Positions 38,799 to 50,005 of a stretch of 64,000 bases of DNA are shown here, one piece after another; the stretch's first letter is position 1; each line of letters begins with the position of its first letter. The notes beneath the pieces were generated by a model, which searched no databases, was not told the origin of the DNA, and saw only the letters and a list, made by a program, of their open reading frames with translations. This DNA comes from Psychromonas algarum (GTDB lineage Bacteria; Pseudomonadota; Gammaproteobacteria; Enterobacterales; Psychromonadaceae): NCBI RefSeq assembly GCF_004376845.1, contig NZ_SNUW01000010.1, positions 62,001 through 126,000 on the forward strand, given 5' to 3'. Both the position numbers and the translations under genes were made by a program.

Positions 38799-40013
38799 CT
38801 AACCTGAAACCATATTATTAAGTGCCAAAATTGGCTGTAAAATGGCAGCAACAATGAATAAAACTACACCAGCCATAGAAACAACAAGTGCAGGTTCAAA
38901 CACGCCTAAAGCTAATGTTACCTGTGCCGAAAACTGTTTGTCTTGATTATCCGCAGATCGTTCCAACATATTTCCTAATTCACCACTTCTTTCTCCACTC
39001 ATGATCATATGTAACATCATAGGGGGGAATAATTTAGTGCTTTGTAATGCTCGACCTAAACTAGTCCCTTCACGAACTCGTTCAGATGCTTCTGCTACTT
39101 TTAAACGAATATATTGATTACTTAATACATCGCCAGCAATACTCATGGCATCCAGTAAAGGTACCGCACTACTATTTAAAATACTTAATGTTCGAGCAAA
39201 ACGAGCTGTATTAAGTTCATTAGCGACTTTTCCAATCACTGGAACCGTTAATAATATTCGATCAAAACGTAATTGATTTTTGGCTTTCTTAAGATGCTGC
39301 TTAAACAGCAATAACCCAACAATCACCAAACTAACAAAATACAAACCATAAGCACTTAACACATCACTAGCCGCGATAAGAAACGTCGTAGAACCGGGTA
39401 AATCTGCTCCCATTTGTTGAAATTGACCAACAACCTGAGGCACTACAGAGGTTAATAGAATTGCAACAACAGATACAGCAACCAAGGTTAATACAATCGG
39501 ATAGATCAAGGCTTGCATCATTTTACTTTTCATTTCTTGACGTTGCTCTGCGTAATCCGCCAATCTATCTAATACTTTTTCTAAATGCCCTGATTTTTCA
39601 CCTGCTGCAACCATGGCACAAAAAAGATTATCAAAAATCATGGGATAATTACGCATGCTATCAGCCAAACTATGGCCTTCAATAACACCACCGCGTACCG
39701 CTGAAACCATATCTTTAATTTTAGGATTGTCACATTGATCAGCAACAGCTTGTAGCGCTTCTTCAATAGGGATAGAAGAAGCAACTAATGTGGATAACTG
39801 TCGAGTTATTAAAGCTAAATCTGCGGTTTTAATTTTGTTTTGAATGAATGCTTTACCAGCTTTATTACGCTTGGAAGCAACAGCTTCAACTTCTATCGGG
39901 GTTAAGCCTGCATTACGTAATTGTTGACGTAACATACGAGCAGAATCAGCTTCTTGTGTGCCTTTTTTTTGTTTACCCTTTGCGTCTAACGCTTTATAAG
40001 AAAAAGTAGCCAC
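38799..40013 (-). CDS. gspF: Type II secretion inner-membrane protein GspF
   Basis: Polytopic core of the assembly platform. 404 residues with two GspF repeats (LSTLVASSIPIEEALQAVA and the second near LNSSAVPLLDAMSIAGDV) and three membrane spans. Ends 41 bases before gspG. Confidence 0.96.
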   Translation of the reverse strand: MATFSYKALDAKGKQKKGTQEADSARMLRQQLRNAGLTPIEVEAVASKRNKAGKAFIQNKIKTADLALITRQLSTLVASSIPIEEALQAVADQCDNPKIKDMVSAVRGGVIEGHSLADSMRNYPMIFDNLFCAMVAAGEKSGHLEKVLDRLADYAEQRQEMKSKMMQALIYPIVLTLVAVSVVAILLTSVVPQVVGQFQQMGADLPGSTTFLIAASDVLSAYGLYFVSLVIVGLLLFKQHLKKAKNQLRFDRILLTVPVIGKVANELNTARFARTLSILNSSAVPLLDAMSIAGDVLSNQYIRLKVAEASERVREGTSLGRALQSTKLFPPMMLHMIMSGERSGELGNMLERSADNQDKQFSAQVTLALGVFEPALVVSMAGVVLFIVAAILQPILALNNMVSG

Positions 40014-40014
40014 A

Positions 40015-41535
40015 CTAGTCCTCTCTTGTTACACGCAGAATTTCTTCTAGTGTTGTCTGCCCTAGCAGTACTTTTTGTAAACCGTCTTCACGAATACTTG
40101 CTGAAGTTTTACGAATTTCTCGTTCAATAGCTTGCTCTCCAGCACCGGTATGAATTAACTCTCGCACCACTTCATTAACAACTAAGAGTTCATGAATACC
40201 AGTACGGCCACGGTAACCACTATGATTACAATGATGACAACCCGCAGGGCGATATATAGTCGCGTCTTCATTTTCAGACACTCCTAAAATGATTTTTTCA
40301 GATGCATTGGCTGGATGTGCTTCTTTACATTTAGGGCATAAACGACGTACTAAACGCTGCGCTAATACTCCTAGAATACTCGATGATAGTAAAAAAGGTT
40401 CAACACCCATATCACGTAAACGTGTCACTGCACCAACCGCAGTATTTGTATGCAATGTTGATAATACTAAGTGCCCCGTTAAACTCGCTTGTACAGCGAT
40501 TTCAGCGGTTTCAAGATCACGTATTTCACCAATCATCACCACATCTGGATCTTGACGTAAAATAGCTCGCAATCCTCGAGCAAATGTCATATCTACTTTG
40601 GCATTTACTTGAGTTTGACCAATGCCATCAATGGCATATTCTATTGGATCTTCTACCGTTAAAATATTTCTATCTTTAGAGTTAATTTCCAATAAACCAG
40701 CATATAAGGTAGTACTTTTACCAGACCCCGTTGGGCCAGTAACCAAGATAATACCGTGTGGTTTATGAATTAGATTTTGCAGTAATTTATGATTTTTAGG
40801 AGTCATGCCTAAGGTTGATAATTCAAGCTTCACGGCATTTTTATCTAACAAACGTAATACAACACGTTCACCATGACTTGCAGGCATAGTAGAAACACGC
40901 ACATCAACCGCTCGTCCACCAATACGTAGTGAAATACGCCCATCTTGTGGTACACGTTTTTCTGCAATATCTAATTTTGCCATTACTTTAATACGTGAAA
41001 CTAATAAAGCCGCTAATTTACGTTGTGGTTTTAATATTTCTCGTAAAACACCATCAATACGGAAACGAATAATTAATGATTGTTCAAACGTTTCAATATG
41101 AATATCTGACGCTTCTTCTTTAATCGCTTCACCTAACATGGCATTGATTAATTTAATAATCGGCGCATCATCTTCAGCTTCTAATAGATCATCATCACTT
41201 GGTAACTCTTCAGCTAACGTAAATAAATCATCCGATCCTAAATCTTCCATCAATTGCTGTGCTTCTAATGTAGAAGATTGATAAGCACGAGCCACTAATT
41301 TGTCAAAAGCATCACTATCAACTTTTTCAATAGTAAAGGGATGGCCAATAACACGGCGGACTTCTACTAATAAATCAAGATTAGGCGCTTGTTTAAAACA
41401 TAAAACACTTTCTTTATCATTATGAGACATGACTAATTCATGTTTTTTAGAGAAAGCAAACGGCAGTTGTCCTGAAGGTGTAAACTCTACCGCTTCCGGC
41501 TCTTCAACTGCAGTTACTTCGCTTAAATCACTCAT
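40015..41535 (-). CDS. gspE: Type II secretion assembly ATPase GspE
   Basis: Hexameric cytoplasmic ATPase that drives the pseudopilus. 506 residues: N-terminal GspL-binding domain, Walker [10 protein letters not shown] near residue 263-271, Asp box and Walker B with [14 protein letters not shown], and a tetracysteine zinc finger (CPKC then CHHC) near 395-440. Overlaps gspD by four bases. Confidence 0.97.
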   Translation of the reverse strand: MSDLSEVTAVEEPEAVEFTPSGQLPFAFSKKHELVMSHNDKESVLCFKQAPNLDLLVEVRRVIGHPFTIEKVDSDAFDKLVARAYQSSTLEAQQLMEDLGSDDLFTLAEELPSDDDLLEAEDDAPIIKLINAMLGEAIKEEASDIHIETFEQSLIIRFRIDGVLREILKPQRKLAALLVSRIKVMAKLDIAEKRVPQDGRISLRIGGRAVDVRVSTMPASHGERVVLRLLDKNAVKLELSTLGMTPKNHKLLQNLIHKPHGIILVTGPTGSGKSTTLYAGLLEINSKDRNILTVEDPIEYAIDGIGQTQVNAKVDMTFARGLRAILRQDPDVVMIGEIRDLETAEIAVQASLTGHLVLSTLHTNTAVGAVTRLRDMGVEPFLLSSSILGVLAQRLVRRLCPKCKEAHPANASEKIILGVSENEDATIYRPAGCHHCNHSGYRGRTGIHELLVVNEVVRELIHTGAGEQAIEREIRKTSASIREDGLQKVLLGQTTLEEILRVTRED

Positions 41536-43577
41536 ACACCGTTAACCTTGTTTTCTTCTGCAACAACATCTTCAGCTTTTTGTTCATTTAACTCTTCTTT
41601 AACTGCTTCTTGATCTTTCTCTTTAATTTTACGGAACGAATGTGGATCAACTTCAACTGGCTCACCCCATTTAGGTAAAAGAGGCGCTTCAGAATTTGGC
41701 ATCAAATTAATACCTTCAGCTGTTTGACCCAATTGAATTTGACGAATCAAACCGTATTTACGTTGGCTTAATTCCATCATAGTTTGATCATCACGCACAA
41801 TCGTAGCGCGTAAGAAAACCATTAGGTTACGTTTTTCAGTACTACTTTTGGTTGAACGGAATAAGAACCCTAAGAATGGGATATCACCTAAAATTGGCAC
41901 TTTATCAACAGTCTCATTAACGGTTTCATCAATTAAACCACCGATAACAACGGTTTCACCTGATTTAGCTAATACTGTCGTTTTCACTGAACGAGTAGCA
42001 AAGATAACATCAACAGAAGTTTGTCCTTTAATATTCGATACTTCTTGCTCAATATTCATCTGTACCGAATCACCCTCATTAATTTGTGGAGTGACTTTTA
42101 ATTTAATACCAATTTCTCGACGTTCAATTGTTTGGAAAGGGTTGTCATTAGATGAGCTAGAAGTTGAACCTGTTAATACCGGTACTTCATCACCAACAAT
42201 AAAGCTCGCTTCTTGATTATCAAGCGTAGTTAAACTTGGTGTCGCTAAAATATTAGAGCCACTTGAACTCTTAAGAGCTTGTAATACAACTCCCCAATCT
42301 GAGCCAACATAACCGGCCACACCACCAGCAATTTTAGATAATGACGAAGCAACACCACTTAAATCATCTGCATCATTATTAACTTGATACGCACCAGTAA
42401 CAATTTCACTAGTAGTCACACCATTATCATTAAACTGTGTGGCAGCACCGCCAGCAGAAGCCCATTGAACACTTAAGTTGACACCATCACCTTCCGATAC
42501 TTCAACCACAATTGCTTCAACTAAAACCTGTGCTCGACGAATATCAAGTTGACGAATAATACTGCTTAACGACGACATTAATGCAGGCTGCGCAGAAATG
42601 ATCACCGAGTTAGTACCTTCATGAGCTTCAATACTTAGGTTTGAGTTTTTATTATTAGCTTTAGATTTACTATTTGAAGACTCTTCTAAACCTTTGCTTA
42701 CACCTGTTAATACATCTACAACTTCTTGTGCTTTGGCATATTTAAGGTAGAAAACACGTGTATTACCATTATTTTTTAACTCATTATCTAATGACTTAAT
42801 TAGCTTAATAATACGCGCTCTAATTTTAGGATCGCCACTTACAATAACCGAGTTAGTTCGCTCATCAGCAACTAAACGAGGTTTTAAGTTATTAGTAACG
42901 GCATTTTTTGCATTGCTAGGTGTTTGCTGAATTGTATTGATCATATTTACTATTTCTAATGAACTAGCAAACTGTAGCTTAACAATATCAACTTCTTGGT
43001 CACCAGCTTTATCAACTCGCTGAATGATTTTCACTAAACGATTTACTACAGCTGCTCGCCCAGTGATCATAATGACGTTAGATGGGTCATAATGCACAAC
43101 ATTACCACCACCGGCACTATCATTTAGTTGACGTAATAAAGGGGCAAGATCTCGTACCGAAACGTTAATAACCGGAACAACACGGGTTACCATTTCATCA
43201 CCAACAAAATCTGTTCCATTATCCACAACAGGAATAGGTGCTACTTTGGCATCTTTAGACTTAATAACTTTAAGAATACCGCTGTTCATTTCAACAACAG
43301 CAAATCCATACACCTCTAAAACATTTAGGAAAAATTGATAATATTGTTTTTTATTCAAGACATCGTAGCTACGTACGTTAATTTTCCCTCGAACAGCAGG
43401 ATCTAAAATAATAGTTTTACCTAAATTTTTACCTACAATATTAACAAACTCAGTCAGCTCGGCATTTTTAAAACTTGCTAAATATTCATCAGCCTGCACT
43501 GCAGTAGAATGTGATAATAAAATAAAAATACTGGCGCCAATTAAACCTACCAGTCTTTTCTTCATCCCTAAAATCAT
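41532..43577 (-). CDS. gspD: Type II secretion secretin GspD
   Basis: Outer-membrane channel of the type II system. 681 residues: signal peptide, N0 domain ([21 protein letters not shown]), N1-N3 repeats, and the secretin domain with VPVLTGS and [16 protein letters not shown]. Start ATG 43577 has GAGG eight bases upstream, preferred over the next Met four codons later. The C-terminal tail is acidic and lysine rich, past the usual S-domain position. Confidence 0.96.
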   Translation of the reverse strand: MILGMKKRLVGLIGASIFILLSHSTAVQADEYLASFKNAELTEFVNIVGKNLGKTIILDPAVRGKINVRSYDVLNKKQYYQFFLNVLEVYGFAVVEMNSGILKVIKSKDAKVAPIPVVDNGTDFVGDEMVTRVVPVINVSVRDLAPLLRQLNDSAGGGNVVHYDPSNVIMITGRAAVVNRLVKIIQRVDKAGDQEVDIVKLQFASSLEIVNMINTIQQTPSNAKNAVTNNLKPRLVADERTNSVIVSGDPKIRARIIKLIKSLDNELKNNGNTRVFYLKYAKAQEVVDVLTGVSKGLEESSNSKSKANNKNSNLSIEAHEGTNSVIISAQPALMSSLSSIIRQLDIRRAQVLVEAIVVEVSEGDGVNLSVQWASAGGAATQFNDNGVTTSEIVTGAYQVNNDADDLSGVASSLSKIAGGVAGYVGSDWGVVLQALKSSSGSNILATPSLTTLDNQEASFIVGDEVPVLTGSTSSSSNDNPFQTIERREIGIKLKVTPQINEGDSVQMNIEQEVSNIKGQTSVDVIFATRSVKTTVLAKSGETVVIGGLIDETVNETVDKVPILGDIPFLGFLFRSTKSSTEKRNLMVFLRATIVRDDQTMMELSQRKYGLIRQIQLGQTAEGINLMPNSEAPLLPKWGEPVEVDPHSFRKIKEKDQEAVKEELNEQKAEDVVAEENKVNGV

Positions 43578-43733
43578 TACAACAACCTCATTGTTTACTG
43601 CTTCTGCCGAATCTATTTATTAGCAAGTTTGCTCGATTAATCATTCAGCAGTTCACACTTATTTTTATACTTATATTTTTTAAAATGACTTACTAGTACA
43701 AGTTATAATATCAAACAGGGCACAACATCTGCC

Positions 43734-44588
43734 CTACGGAATACTGAAAAATAACTCGTTTAGCTCGCCATCACGATCAACTGTTAAACTGATATCTGTC
43801 ATAGTAGGAAACTCTTTCATCAATCCCATCGCCTGCCCCATATCAGTTAAATCAACACCATTTAATTCAATCGCTAAATCTCCAGCTTGCAACCCTGACT
43901 CTTCAAATAAGCTAGGGTCTTTACCTGGATTAACACGATAACCTTTGATTGCATTTCCCTCTCGAACAGGGGAAATACGAATATAATCCATTAACTTCCC
44001 TGGATTACTTAATAATTCTTCTCTATCAAGATCTATTTTTGCTGTTTTATGCCTACTTGAAGAACTCACAGATTTAGTCGCTTGTTGGCCTTCAAGGTTA
44101 GCCATTCGTTTATTCGCTTCTTCCAAGCCATCTAACACCAAAGTTTGCTTCTCACCTTTAACATCAATAATAATACGGTCATCATAGATTTCGCTTACTT
44201 TAGCATTAGTCCCAGTAATATCAGAGTCAATAAAATAACTATCTTGTTGTCCTCGATATTCAATAATAACGCTGGATAAATTAGGATTAGAAGCAGCGAC
44301 AATCCCTACTAAAGTGATATTTAATTTTGTTTTAGGGGCATCTTCGGGGGTTTGGTTTTGCACCACTTTGGGCGCGGCTTGCGCTTCACCAAATAAGTGC
44401 TGATTTTGTAATTGTTGGGTACTTAATTTACTGCTGTTGTTAGTCGCAGTTCTCGCAGGGGGATTCCAAACATAAGCACTATCTTCTACCGGATATACTG
44501 ACCAAGTTAATAATGCAGCTTGATGAGCTACTAAAGCACTGCTTATTATTAATACTATTTTTGGTAGTTGTTGAGAAATCACGAGCAC
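43734..44588 (-). CDS. gspC: Type II secretion protein GspC
   Basis: Inner-membrane protein connecting the platform to the secretin and probably selecting cargo. 284 residues: membrane span near 10-28, homology region (LNITLVGIVAA), and a C-terminal PDZ-like domain with GLQAGDLAIELNGVDLTD. First gene of gspCDEFGHIJKLMN; a 156-base gap separates it from gspD. Divergent from hslR. No gspO prepilin peptidase is in this operon, so processing must use one encoded elsewhere, probably pilD. Confidence 0.93.
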   Translation of the reverse strand: MLVISQQLPKIVLIISSALVAHQAALLTWSVYPVEDSAYVWNPPARTATNNSSKLSTQQLQNQHLFGEAQAAPKVVQNQTPEDAPKTKLNITLVGIVAASNPNLSSVIIEYRGQQDSYFIDSDITGTNAKVSEIYDDRIIIDVKGEKQTLVLDGLEEANKRMANLEGQQATKSVSSSSRHKTAKIDLDREELLSNPGKLMDYIRISPVREGNAIKGYRVNPGKDPSLFEESGLQAGDLAIELNGVDLTDMGQAMGLMKEFPTMTDISLTVDRDGELNELFFSIP

Positions 44589-44887
44589 TTTTATTTAATC
44601 CTGTTGCTAATCACTGAATGCCAGCTAATAATTATTACCTGCACAATGGTAACGCAGCCCGCAACAGGACTACAACCAACAAGTTTCAATAATGAGGCTT
44701 ATACTGGAAATTTACAGCTTATTTGCCGATTAAATGGTCCTTTTATATACAATATGATTGCACTAGAGCAACTTGACTTATCAATTTTTGTCCCCATTTA
44801 CTTAATACAGAACTTGATGACTTTCTTTCGGTTTAGCAGAACCATGACTTTTGCTACACTAGGGTACGCTTTTTTGAGTAAAAAATT
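44589..44887. other. Divergent gspC-hslR promoter region
   Basis: About 300 bases with no convincing gene; a 107-codon frame at 44568-44891 is unlike any family I know and overlaps both promoter regions. I see no clear operator. Confidence 0.5.
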
Positions 44888-45292
44888 ATGACAGATTCAG
44901 CAGTAAGGATAGATAAATGGCTATGGGCCGCTCGATTTTATAAAACCCGTAGTTTAGCCAGAGAAATGGTCCAAGGCGGTAAAGTTCACTATAACGGACA
45001 ACGCTGTAAAGCCAGCAAAACAGTAGAGATAGGTGCTTTCTTATCTATTCGACAAGGTGATGTTTCAATCGAAGTGACTATTGAAGCAATTTCAGAACAT
45101 CGTCGTGGTGCTCCTATTGCACAAACGCTCTATAAAGAAACAGAAAAAAGTATCGTTAAACGCGAAGAATACCAAGTATTACGTAAGTTAAGTTTACAAA
45201 ATGCACCACATCCAGATCGTAAACCTAACAAAAAAGAACGTCGTGACTTGATACAAGCAAAAACACAACGCAACACTGCCAACTTTGATTAA
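44888..45292 (+). CDS. hslR: Heat shock protein 15 (ribosome-associated S4-domain protein)
   Basis: Binds free 50S subunits carrying nascent chains and helps recycle them. 134 residues; S4 RNA-binding domain at the N-terminus (RIDKWLWAARFYKTRSLA) and a basic tail. Its end overlaps the long frame of hslO, but the chosen hslO start is 29 bases downstream. hslR-hslO pairing is conserved. Confidence 0.93.
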   Translation: MTDSAVRIDKWLWAARFYKTRSLAREMVQGGKVHYNGQRCKASKTVEIGAFLSIRQGDVSIEVTIEAISEHRRGAPIAQTLYKETEKSIVKREEYQVLRKLSLQNAPHPDRKPNKKERRDLIQAKTQRNTANFD

Positions 45293-45320
45293 AAGTAACA
45301 GAATATACATGAGAGAAATT

Positions 45321-46184
45321 ATGACAGACCAACTACAACGCTTCTTATTTGATGATTTTGAAATTCGTGGTGAAATAACACAAGCACATGAAACATTTAA
45401 ACAATGTATTAATAATCACGATTACCCTGAAGCTATCGCAAATACATTAGGAGAGTTGTTAATTGCCACAAGCCTGTTAACAGCAACCTTAAAATTTGAA
45501 GGTAAAATAACAGTACAAATTCAAGGTGATGGTCCTCTAAGTATGGCAGTGATCAATGCTAACCAAAATTTAGAGATCCGTGGCACCGCTCGTTACCATG
45601 GTGATACAACAGGATTATCATTCTTAGACCTCATTGGTAAAGGTAATTTGATGATCACCATTACGCCTGAAGATGGTGAACGTTATCAAGGTATTGTTGC
45701 ACTTGAGAAAGATAGTCTTGCAGCATGTTTAGAGGACTATTTTGTACAATCTGAGCAACTTGCCACTAAAATTAGTTTATTTGCAGATAGTCAAGCAACT
45801 CCAGTACAAGCTGCAGGTTTATTAATTCAAACATTACCAGCAAGTAGTGAGACGCACGAAGAAGATTTTGCACACGTTTGTGCATTAGCTAATACAATTA
45901 AAGCTGAAGAAATTTATACATTAAAAAATGATGAATTATTATTTCGCTTATATCATCAAGAGGAAGTTCGTTTGTTTGGTGAACAGCCAATCAGCTTTAA
46001 ATGTGGTTGCTCAGAAGAACGCTGTTTATCTTCATTAGCATCACTTGATGCAGAAGAAATAAAAGAGATTTTAGCAGAGCAAGAAAGTATCGATATGCGC
46101 TGTGAATATTGTGCAACAACTTACTCTTTTAAAGAAAAAGACTTACAAATATTATTAACTGCAGACAACCAAACACCACACTAA
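45321..46184 (+). CDS. hslO: Hsp33 redox-regulated chaperonin
   Basis: Cytoplasmic holdase activated by oxidation and unfolding. The start is set at ATG 45321 (MTDQLQRFLF), which matches the family and has GAGAGAA upstream; the longer frame adds 12 residues inside hslR. 287 residues. The zinc/redox switch is CxC at Cys228/Cys230 and CxxC at Cys261/Cys264, plus an extra Cys235. The LKFEGKITVQIQGDG core is typical. Confidence 0.96.
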   Translation: MTDQLQRFLFDDFEIRGEITQAHETFKQCINNHDYPEAIANTLGELLIATSLLTATLKFEGKITVQIQGDGPLSMAVINANQNLEIRGTARYHGDTTGLSFLDLIGKGNLMITITPEDGERYQGIVALEKDSLAACLEDYFVQSEQLATKISLFADSQATPVQAAGLLIQTLPASSETHEEDFAHVCALANTIKAEEIYTLKNDELLFRLYHQEEVRLFGEQPISFKCGCSEERCLSSLASLDAEEIKEILAEQESIDMRCEYCATTYSFKEKDLQILLTADNQTPH

Positions 46185-46214
46185 TTACCTCTCTTTTTAA
46201 ATGATTAATTGCAA

Positions 46215-46248
46215 TCGCCATAATAATTTTCATTATGGCGACCTTTTA
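46215..46248 (+). terminator. Intrinsic terminator after hslO
   Basis: Stem TCGCCATAAT/ATTATGGCGA (46215-46224 and 46232-46241), 7-base loop, then CCTTTT. Confidence 0.75.
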
Positions 46249-46351
46249 ATTCATTATTCGATCCTGATCTCACTTTTATTCTGAAAACTCTCCTACGCTC
46301 AAGACTAATATCCTTTTTTTAACAAAAAAATAACAATGTAAGGCAGTTGAT

Positions 46352-47968
46352 ATGAGCAGAATAGAACTCTCTACCGAGCAACTAAAAACATACGGCATTA
46401 CTCAGGTTTCTGAAATTATATACAACCCTAGTTTTGACATATTATTTGCTGAAGAAACAGCAAGTAATTTAACAGGATTTGAAAAAGGTATTGTGACAGA
46501 AAATGGTACGGTAGCCGTTGATACAGGTATTTTCACTGGTCGCTCACCTAAAGACAAATACATAGTAAAAGATGAAACGACTCGTGACACCATTTGGTGG
46601 AGTGATCAAGGTAAAAATGATAATAAGGCCATTGATCAAGAAACTTGGATGCAACTCAAGAATCGAGTGACTGATGAATTATCCAATAAGCGTTTATTTG
46701 TTGTTGATGCTTATTGTGGAGCGAATGTAAATTCTCGCTTAAAAGTACGTTTTATTGTTGAGGTAGCTTGGCAAGCACATTTTGTCACTAATATGTTTAT
46801 TCGCCCTAGTGAGCAAGAACTGATCAATTTTGAACCTGATTTTGTAGTTATGAATGGTTCCAAAACAACGAATCCAGACTGGCAAAAGCAAGGTCTTAAC
46901 TCCGAAAATTTTGTTGCTTTCAACTTAACCGAAAAAGTACAAATTATCGGTGGCACTTGGTACGGCGGGGAAATGAAAAAAGGTCTTTTCTCAGTCATGA
47001 ATTATTTATTACCTCTAAATGGCATGGCATCAATGCATTGTTCTGCCAATATTGGGGAATCTGGTGATACAGCTATTTTCTTTGGCCTTTCAGGCACAGG
47101 TAAAACCACACTATCAACCGATTCTAAACGCGCATTAATTGGTGATGACGAGCATGGATGGGATGACGAAGGAGTATTTAATTTTGAAGGGGGTTGCTAC
47201 GCAAAAACTATCCGCTTAAGTGCAGAAGCAGAGCCAGATATTTACGGTGCAATTAAACGTAATGCTTTATTAGAAAATGTCATGATTAATGAACAAGGAG
47301 TTGTTGATTATGATGATGCCAGCAAAACAGAAAATGGACGAGTATCTTACCCAATCGATCATATTGCAAATATCGTAAAACCTATTTCAAAAGGAGGCCA
47401 TGCTAAAAAAGTTATCTTCTTAACGGCAGATGCTTTTGGGGTATTACCACCTGTTTCTAAATTAACTAAAGCACAGACTCAATACCACTTCCTATCGGGT
47501 TTTACCGCTAAGCTAGCGGGAACAGAACGTGGAATAACAGAGCCCACACCTACTTTTTCAGCTTGTTTTGGTGCGGCATTTTTGACTCTTCATCCAACAC
47601 AATATGCAGAACAATTAGTGAAACGAATGGAAGCTTGTGGAGCAGAGGCTTATTTAGTTAATACAGGTTGGAATGGTTCAGGAAAACGTATTTCTATCCA
47701 AGATACACGAGGCATTATTGATGCCATTTTAGATGGTTCCATTGAACAAGCGGAAACGAAAACAATTCCACTCTTTAATTTACAAGTGCCTATTGCGTTA
47801 CCCAATGTAGACAGCGCTATTTTGGATCCTCGTGATACTTATAACACAGCACAACTGTGGGATGAAAAAGCAGAAAAACTAGCACAATTATTTATTGAAA
47901 ATTTTGCTCGCTATACCGATAAAGAACAAGGAAAAGCACTCGTTTCTGCAGGCCCTATACTCCCTTAA
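46352..47968 (+). CDS. pckA: Phosphoenolpyruvate carboxykinase (ATP)
   Basis: Gluconeogenic conversion of oxaloacetate to phosphoenolpyruvate using ATP. 538 residues; [10 protein letters not shown] substrate loop near 67, kinase-1 P-loop [11 protein letters not shown] near 246-256, and kinase-2 [24 protein letters not shown], all diagnostic of the ATP-dependent family. Follows hslR-hslO as in enterobacteria and Vibrio. Terminator downstream. Confidence 0.98.
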   Translation: MSRIELSTEQLKTYGITQVSEIIYNPSFDILFAEETASNLTGFEKGIVTENGTVAVDTGIFTGRSPKDKYIVKDETTRDTIWWSDQGKNDNKAIDQETWMQLKNRVTDELSNKRLFVVDAYCGANVNSRLKVRFIVEVAWQAHFVTNMFIRPSEQELINFEPDFVVMNGSKTTNPDWQKQGLNSENFVAFNLTEKVQIIGGTWYGGEMKKGLFSVMNYLLPLNGMASMHCSANIGESGDTAIFFGLSGTGKTTLSTDSKRALIGDDEHGWDDEGVFNFEGGCYAKTIRLSAEAEPDIYGAIKRNALLENVMINEQGVVDYDDASKTENGRVSYPIDHIANIVKPISKGGHAKKVIFLTADAFGVLPPVSKLTKAQTQYHFLSGFTAKLAGTERGITEPTPTFSACFGAAFLTLHPTQYAEQLVKRMEACGAEAYLVNTGWNGSGKRISIQDTRGIIDAILDGSIEQAETKTIPLFNLQVPIALPNVDSAILDPRDTYNTAQLWDEKAEKLAQLFIENFARYTDKEQGKALVSAGPILP

Positions 47969-47984
47969 TCCATCGTAAATAAAA

Positions 47985-48028
47985 TTAACCGACTCAGCTA
48001 AAGTAATAGCTAAGTTGGTTAATTTTTA
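47985..48028 (+). terminator. Terminator after pckA
   Basis: Imperfect 16-bp stem (47985-48000 and 48007-48022, TTAACC...AGCTA against TAGCT...GGTTAA) followed by ATTTTTA. Confidence 0.75.
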
Positions 48029-48037
48029 TAGCGGATG

Positions 48038-49330
48038 TTAGTTTGCTAACGTTTGTATAGTTACAATACTGGCTTCTGTAACCGTAAACTCTTTTTCAGC
48101 CTCGTTGATCATATCAACATAATATTCTTTAAAGCTTGATGAAGGTGTTTCAGAAAACATCACCTCTGTATCGCTTAATACCGTTAAGTTACCAGCATCT
48201 GACACAGTCCCTTTTGATAAAGCTACAGTATTATAAACTTGAGTTGCTGTATTTAAAAAACTAATAATTGGAGAAACAGCAGCATTTGAAGACGCAGCAT
48301 GCACACAGAATAATGAATTTTGTCCAGCAACGGCTAATTGCCCATTTGTTGCAGAAAAATTTCTAAAAGAGGTGATCTCTTTGCGGTATGGATTATTTGC
48401 ATTAAATTCGTAAACTTCACAACCTGCCGTCATTTCATAATTACCACGCTTAACTGCATCGTAAGTTGGCGCATAACTTGTATCAGCCCAAGTAGTATCA
48501 TCAATAACAGAAATCGTATCCAACAATGATGAAAACTCTAGGCTATATACTCGATTATCAGAAGTTTTAGTTGCATAAAAAGTCCCTTTATATAAAAAAG
48601 GAGAAATAGAGTCAGCAAAGGAAGTGACTATTTCTTTTGCTTCACTTCGCTTATACCAAACTAAATTACTACCGTCTTGTCTTAAAAAGTCACCATATTG
48701 ATTAATCCAAAATGGTTTTCCGCTATAATCATAAGTTGCTTTATCAACAAATAAGCCATTTGATAATTCAAAAATATTCAAGATACCAGTGTTAGTGTCA
48801 TTACGGAAAAGTCTTGCTTCGTCGGCAATATTTGAAGTTCGATGAGAATCATGCCAATAAGCAGTTGCTGTTATTTGATTACTTGCAAACGGAGCGCCAT
48901 TAGAAATAACAGGATACAATTTACCCGATTTTTTCTCTTGGATTAAAACATAATCACCAGTGATTTTTTTATCATCAATAGTCAGCGTTAAATTTGTAAC
49001 ACTTAATGCTGAATAGGTATCGTTAATATCTGTGATAGCTGAAATCACTAAATCACTACTATTAGTTGTACCATTTTCAGTAATATTAAATACGACGGCA
49101 GTGCTGCTATCAGTAACTCTATTTTTATACACATATCTACTTTTAGTTACATCAGGCTGAATTCCATCGTAATCTAAACCGCGTAACTGCAAAGTTTGGC
49201 TTCCAGAAACGACACTATTCATTGTGATCGTAGTAGCTGATTTATTTGAACTTTCGTCCTCTGGAAGACATGCACTCAATAAACCTACACACGCCAAGCT
49301 TAGCATAGAGCGCTGTAAAACTGCCGACAT
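48038..49330 (-). CDS. Uncharacterised lipoprotein
   Basis: Not recognised. 430 residues with a lipoprotein signal (VGLLSAC, Cys21) followed by an acidic and Ser-rich linker (LPEDESSNKS), then a mostly beta-type region rich in Thr, Ser and aromatic residues. GGAG ribosome site before the ATG. The second residue after the lipid Cys is Pro and acidic residues follow, so the final membrane cannot be called confidently. It converges on pckA and stands alone. Function unknown. Confidence 0.75.
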   Translation of the reverse strand: MSAVLQRSMLSLACVGLLSACLPEDESSNKSATTITMNSVVSGSQTLQLRGLDYDGIQPDVTKSRYVYKNRVTDSSTAVVFNITENGTTNSSDLVISAITDINDTYSALSVTNLTLTIDDKKITGDYVLIQEKKSGKLYPVISNGAPFASNQITATAYWHDSHRTSNIADEARLFRNDTNTGILNIFELSNGLFVDKATYDYSGKPFWINQYGDFLRQDGSNLVWYKRSEAKEIVTSFADSISPFLYKGTFYATKTSDNRVYSLEFSSLLDTISVIDDTTWADTSYAPTYDAVKRGNYEMTAGCEVYEFNANNPYRKEITSFRNFSATNGQLAVAGQNSLFCVHAASSNAAVSPIISFLNTATQVYNTVALSKGTVSDAGNLTVLSDTEVMFSETPSSSFKEYYVDMINEAEKEFTVTEASIVTIQTLAN

Positions 49331-49424
49331 TAATTTCTCCTAAAATGTATAAAATAAAAACGCGGCAAGACTAACAAAAAATACCTTATTAAAACTGGGG
49401 ATAACTCTAATTCCTCATAAATAA

Positions 49425-49450
49425 AACAAAAAAAGCAGCCAAAGCTGCTT
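49425..49450 (-). terminator. Intrinsic terminator after the ScsD-like gene
   Basis: Stem AAGCAGC/GCTGCTT (49433-49439 and 49444-49450) with a 4-base loop, followed on the minus strand by a run of T. Confidence 0.85.
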
Positions 49451-49473
49451 AAATAATCATCAAACAAAAGAGC

Positions 49474-50004
49474 TTAAGAAAATTTACTGAAAAATAATCT
49501 AACCCACATGCCAAAAGGAGAAGTAAACCCAGTTGTTACCGCGCTTATTTCACCTTTATTAATGACAAATAATGTTGGAGTCACTGTAATTCCCCACTCT
49601 TGAGCAATAGTTCCTTTAGGATCATTAATGACACTAAAATCATATTTTTTAGCATGCAAATATTGTTGTATGCGCTTGTTATTGCCAGAATTTAAAGCAA
49701 CGGTAATAACTTGTGTGCCACCATCCACAAAATCAACTGAAGGAGAAACAACGCTACAAACACTACACCAAGTCGCCCAAAAATAAACTAAGACTGGTTT
49801 TTCTTGGCTCATAGCAAGTAAGTCTATTTGCTTATTTTGTACACTCATCGTGATTAACTCAGGAGCTTTACCTGAAACCATAGAGTGGGCACGCCATAAA
49901 TCAACTCCCCAGCCTAAAACCAAAAACAATAAAAAATAAACAAACAGAGACTTAATACGTGCAAACCATGTTTTCTTAATCTTCACTTCCTTTTTTTGTT
50001 GCAC
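49474..50004 (-). CDS. ScsD-like membrane-anchored thioredoxin-fold protein
   Basis: Periplasm-facing thiol oxidoreductase. 176 residues: basic N-terminus, one membrane span near 18-38, then a TlpA-like domain with FWATWCSVCSVVSP (CxxC) and a cis-Pro in TVTPTLF. The start codon is GTG with AAGGAC upstream inside the end of the preceding gene, two bases apart from it, so the two are translationally coupled. By analogy with ScsB/ScsD, the preceding protein would keep it reduced. Confidence 0.85.
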   Translation of the reverse strand: MQQKKEVKIKKTWFARIKSLFVYFLLFLVLGWGVDLWRAHSMVSGKAPELITMSVQNKQIDLLAMSQEKPVLVYFWATWCSVCSVVSPSVDFVDGGTQVITVALNSGNNKRIQQYLHAKKYDFSVINDPKGTIAQEWGITVTPTLFVINKGEISAVTTGFTSPFGMWVRLFFSKFS

Positions 50005-50005
50005 T

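Noticed and set aside
44568-44891. 107-codon plus-strand frame between gspC and hslR
   Set aside because: It overlaps the gspC start and the hslR ribosome site and lacks a ribosome site and a family match.
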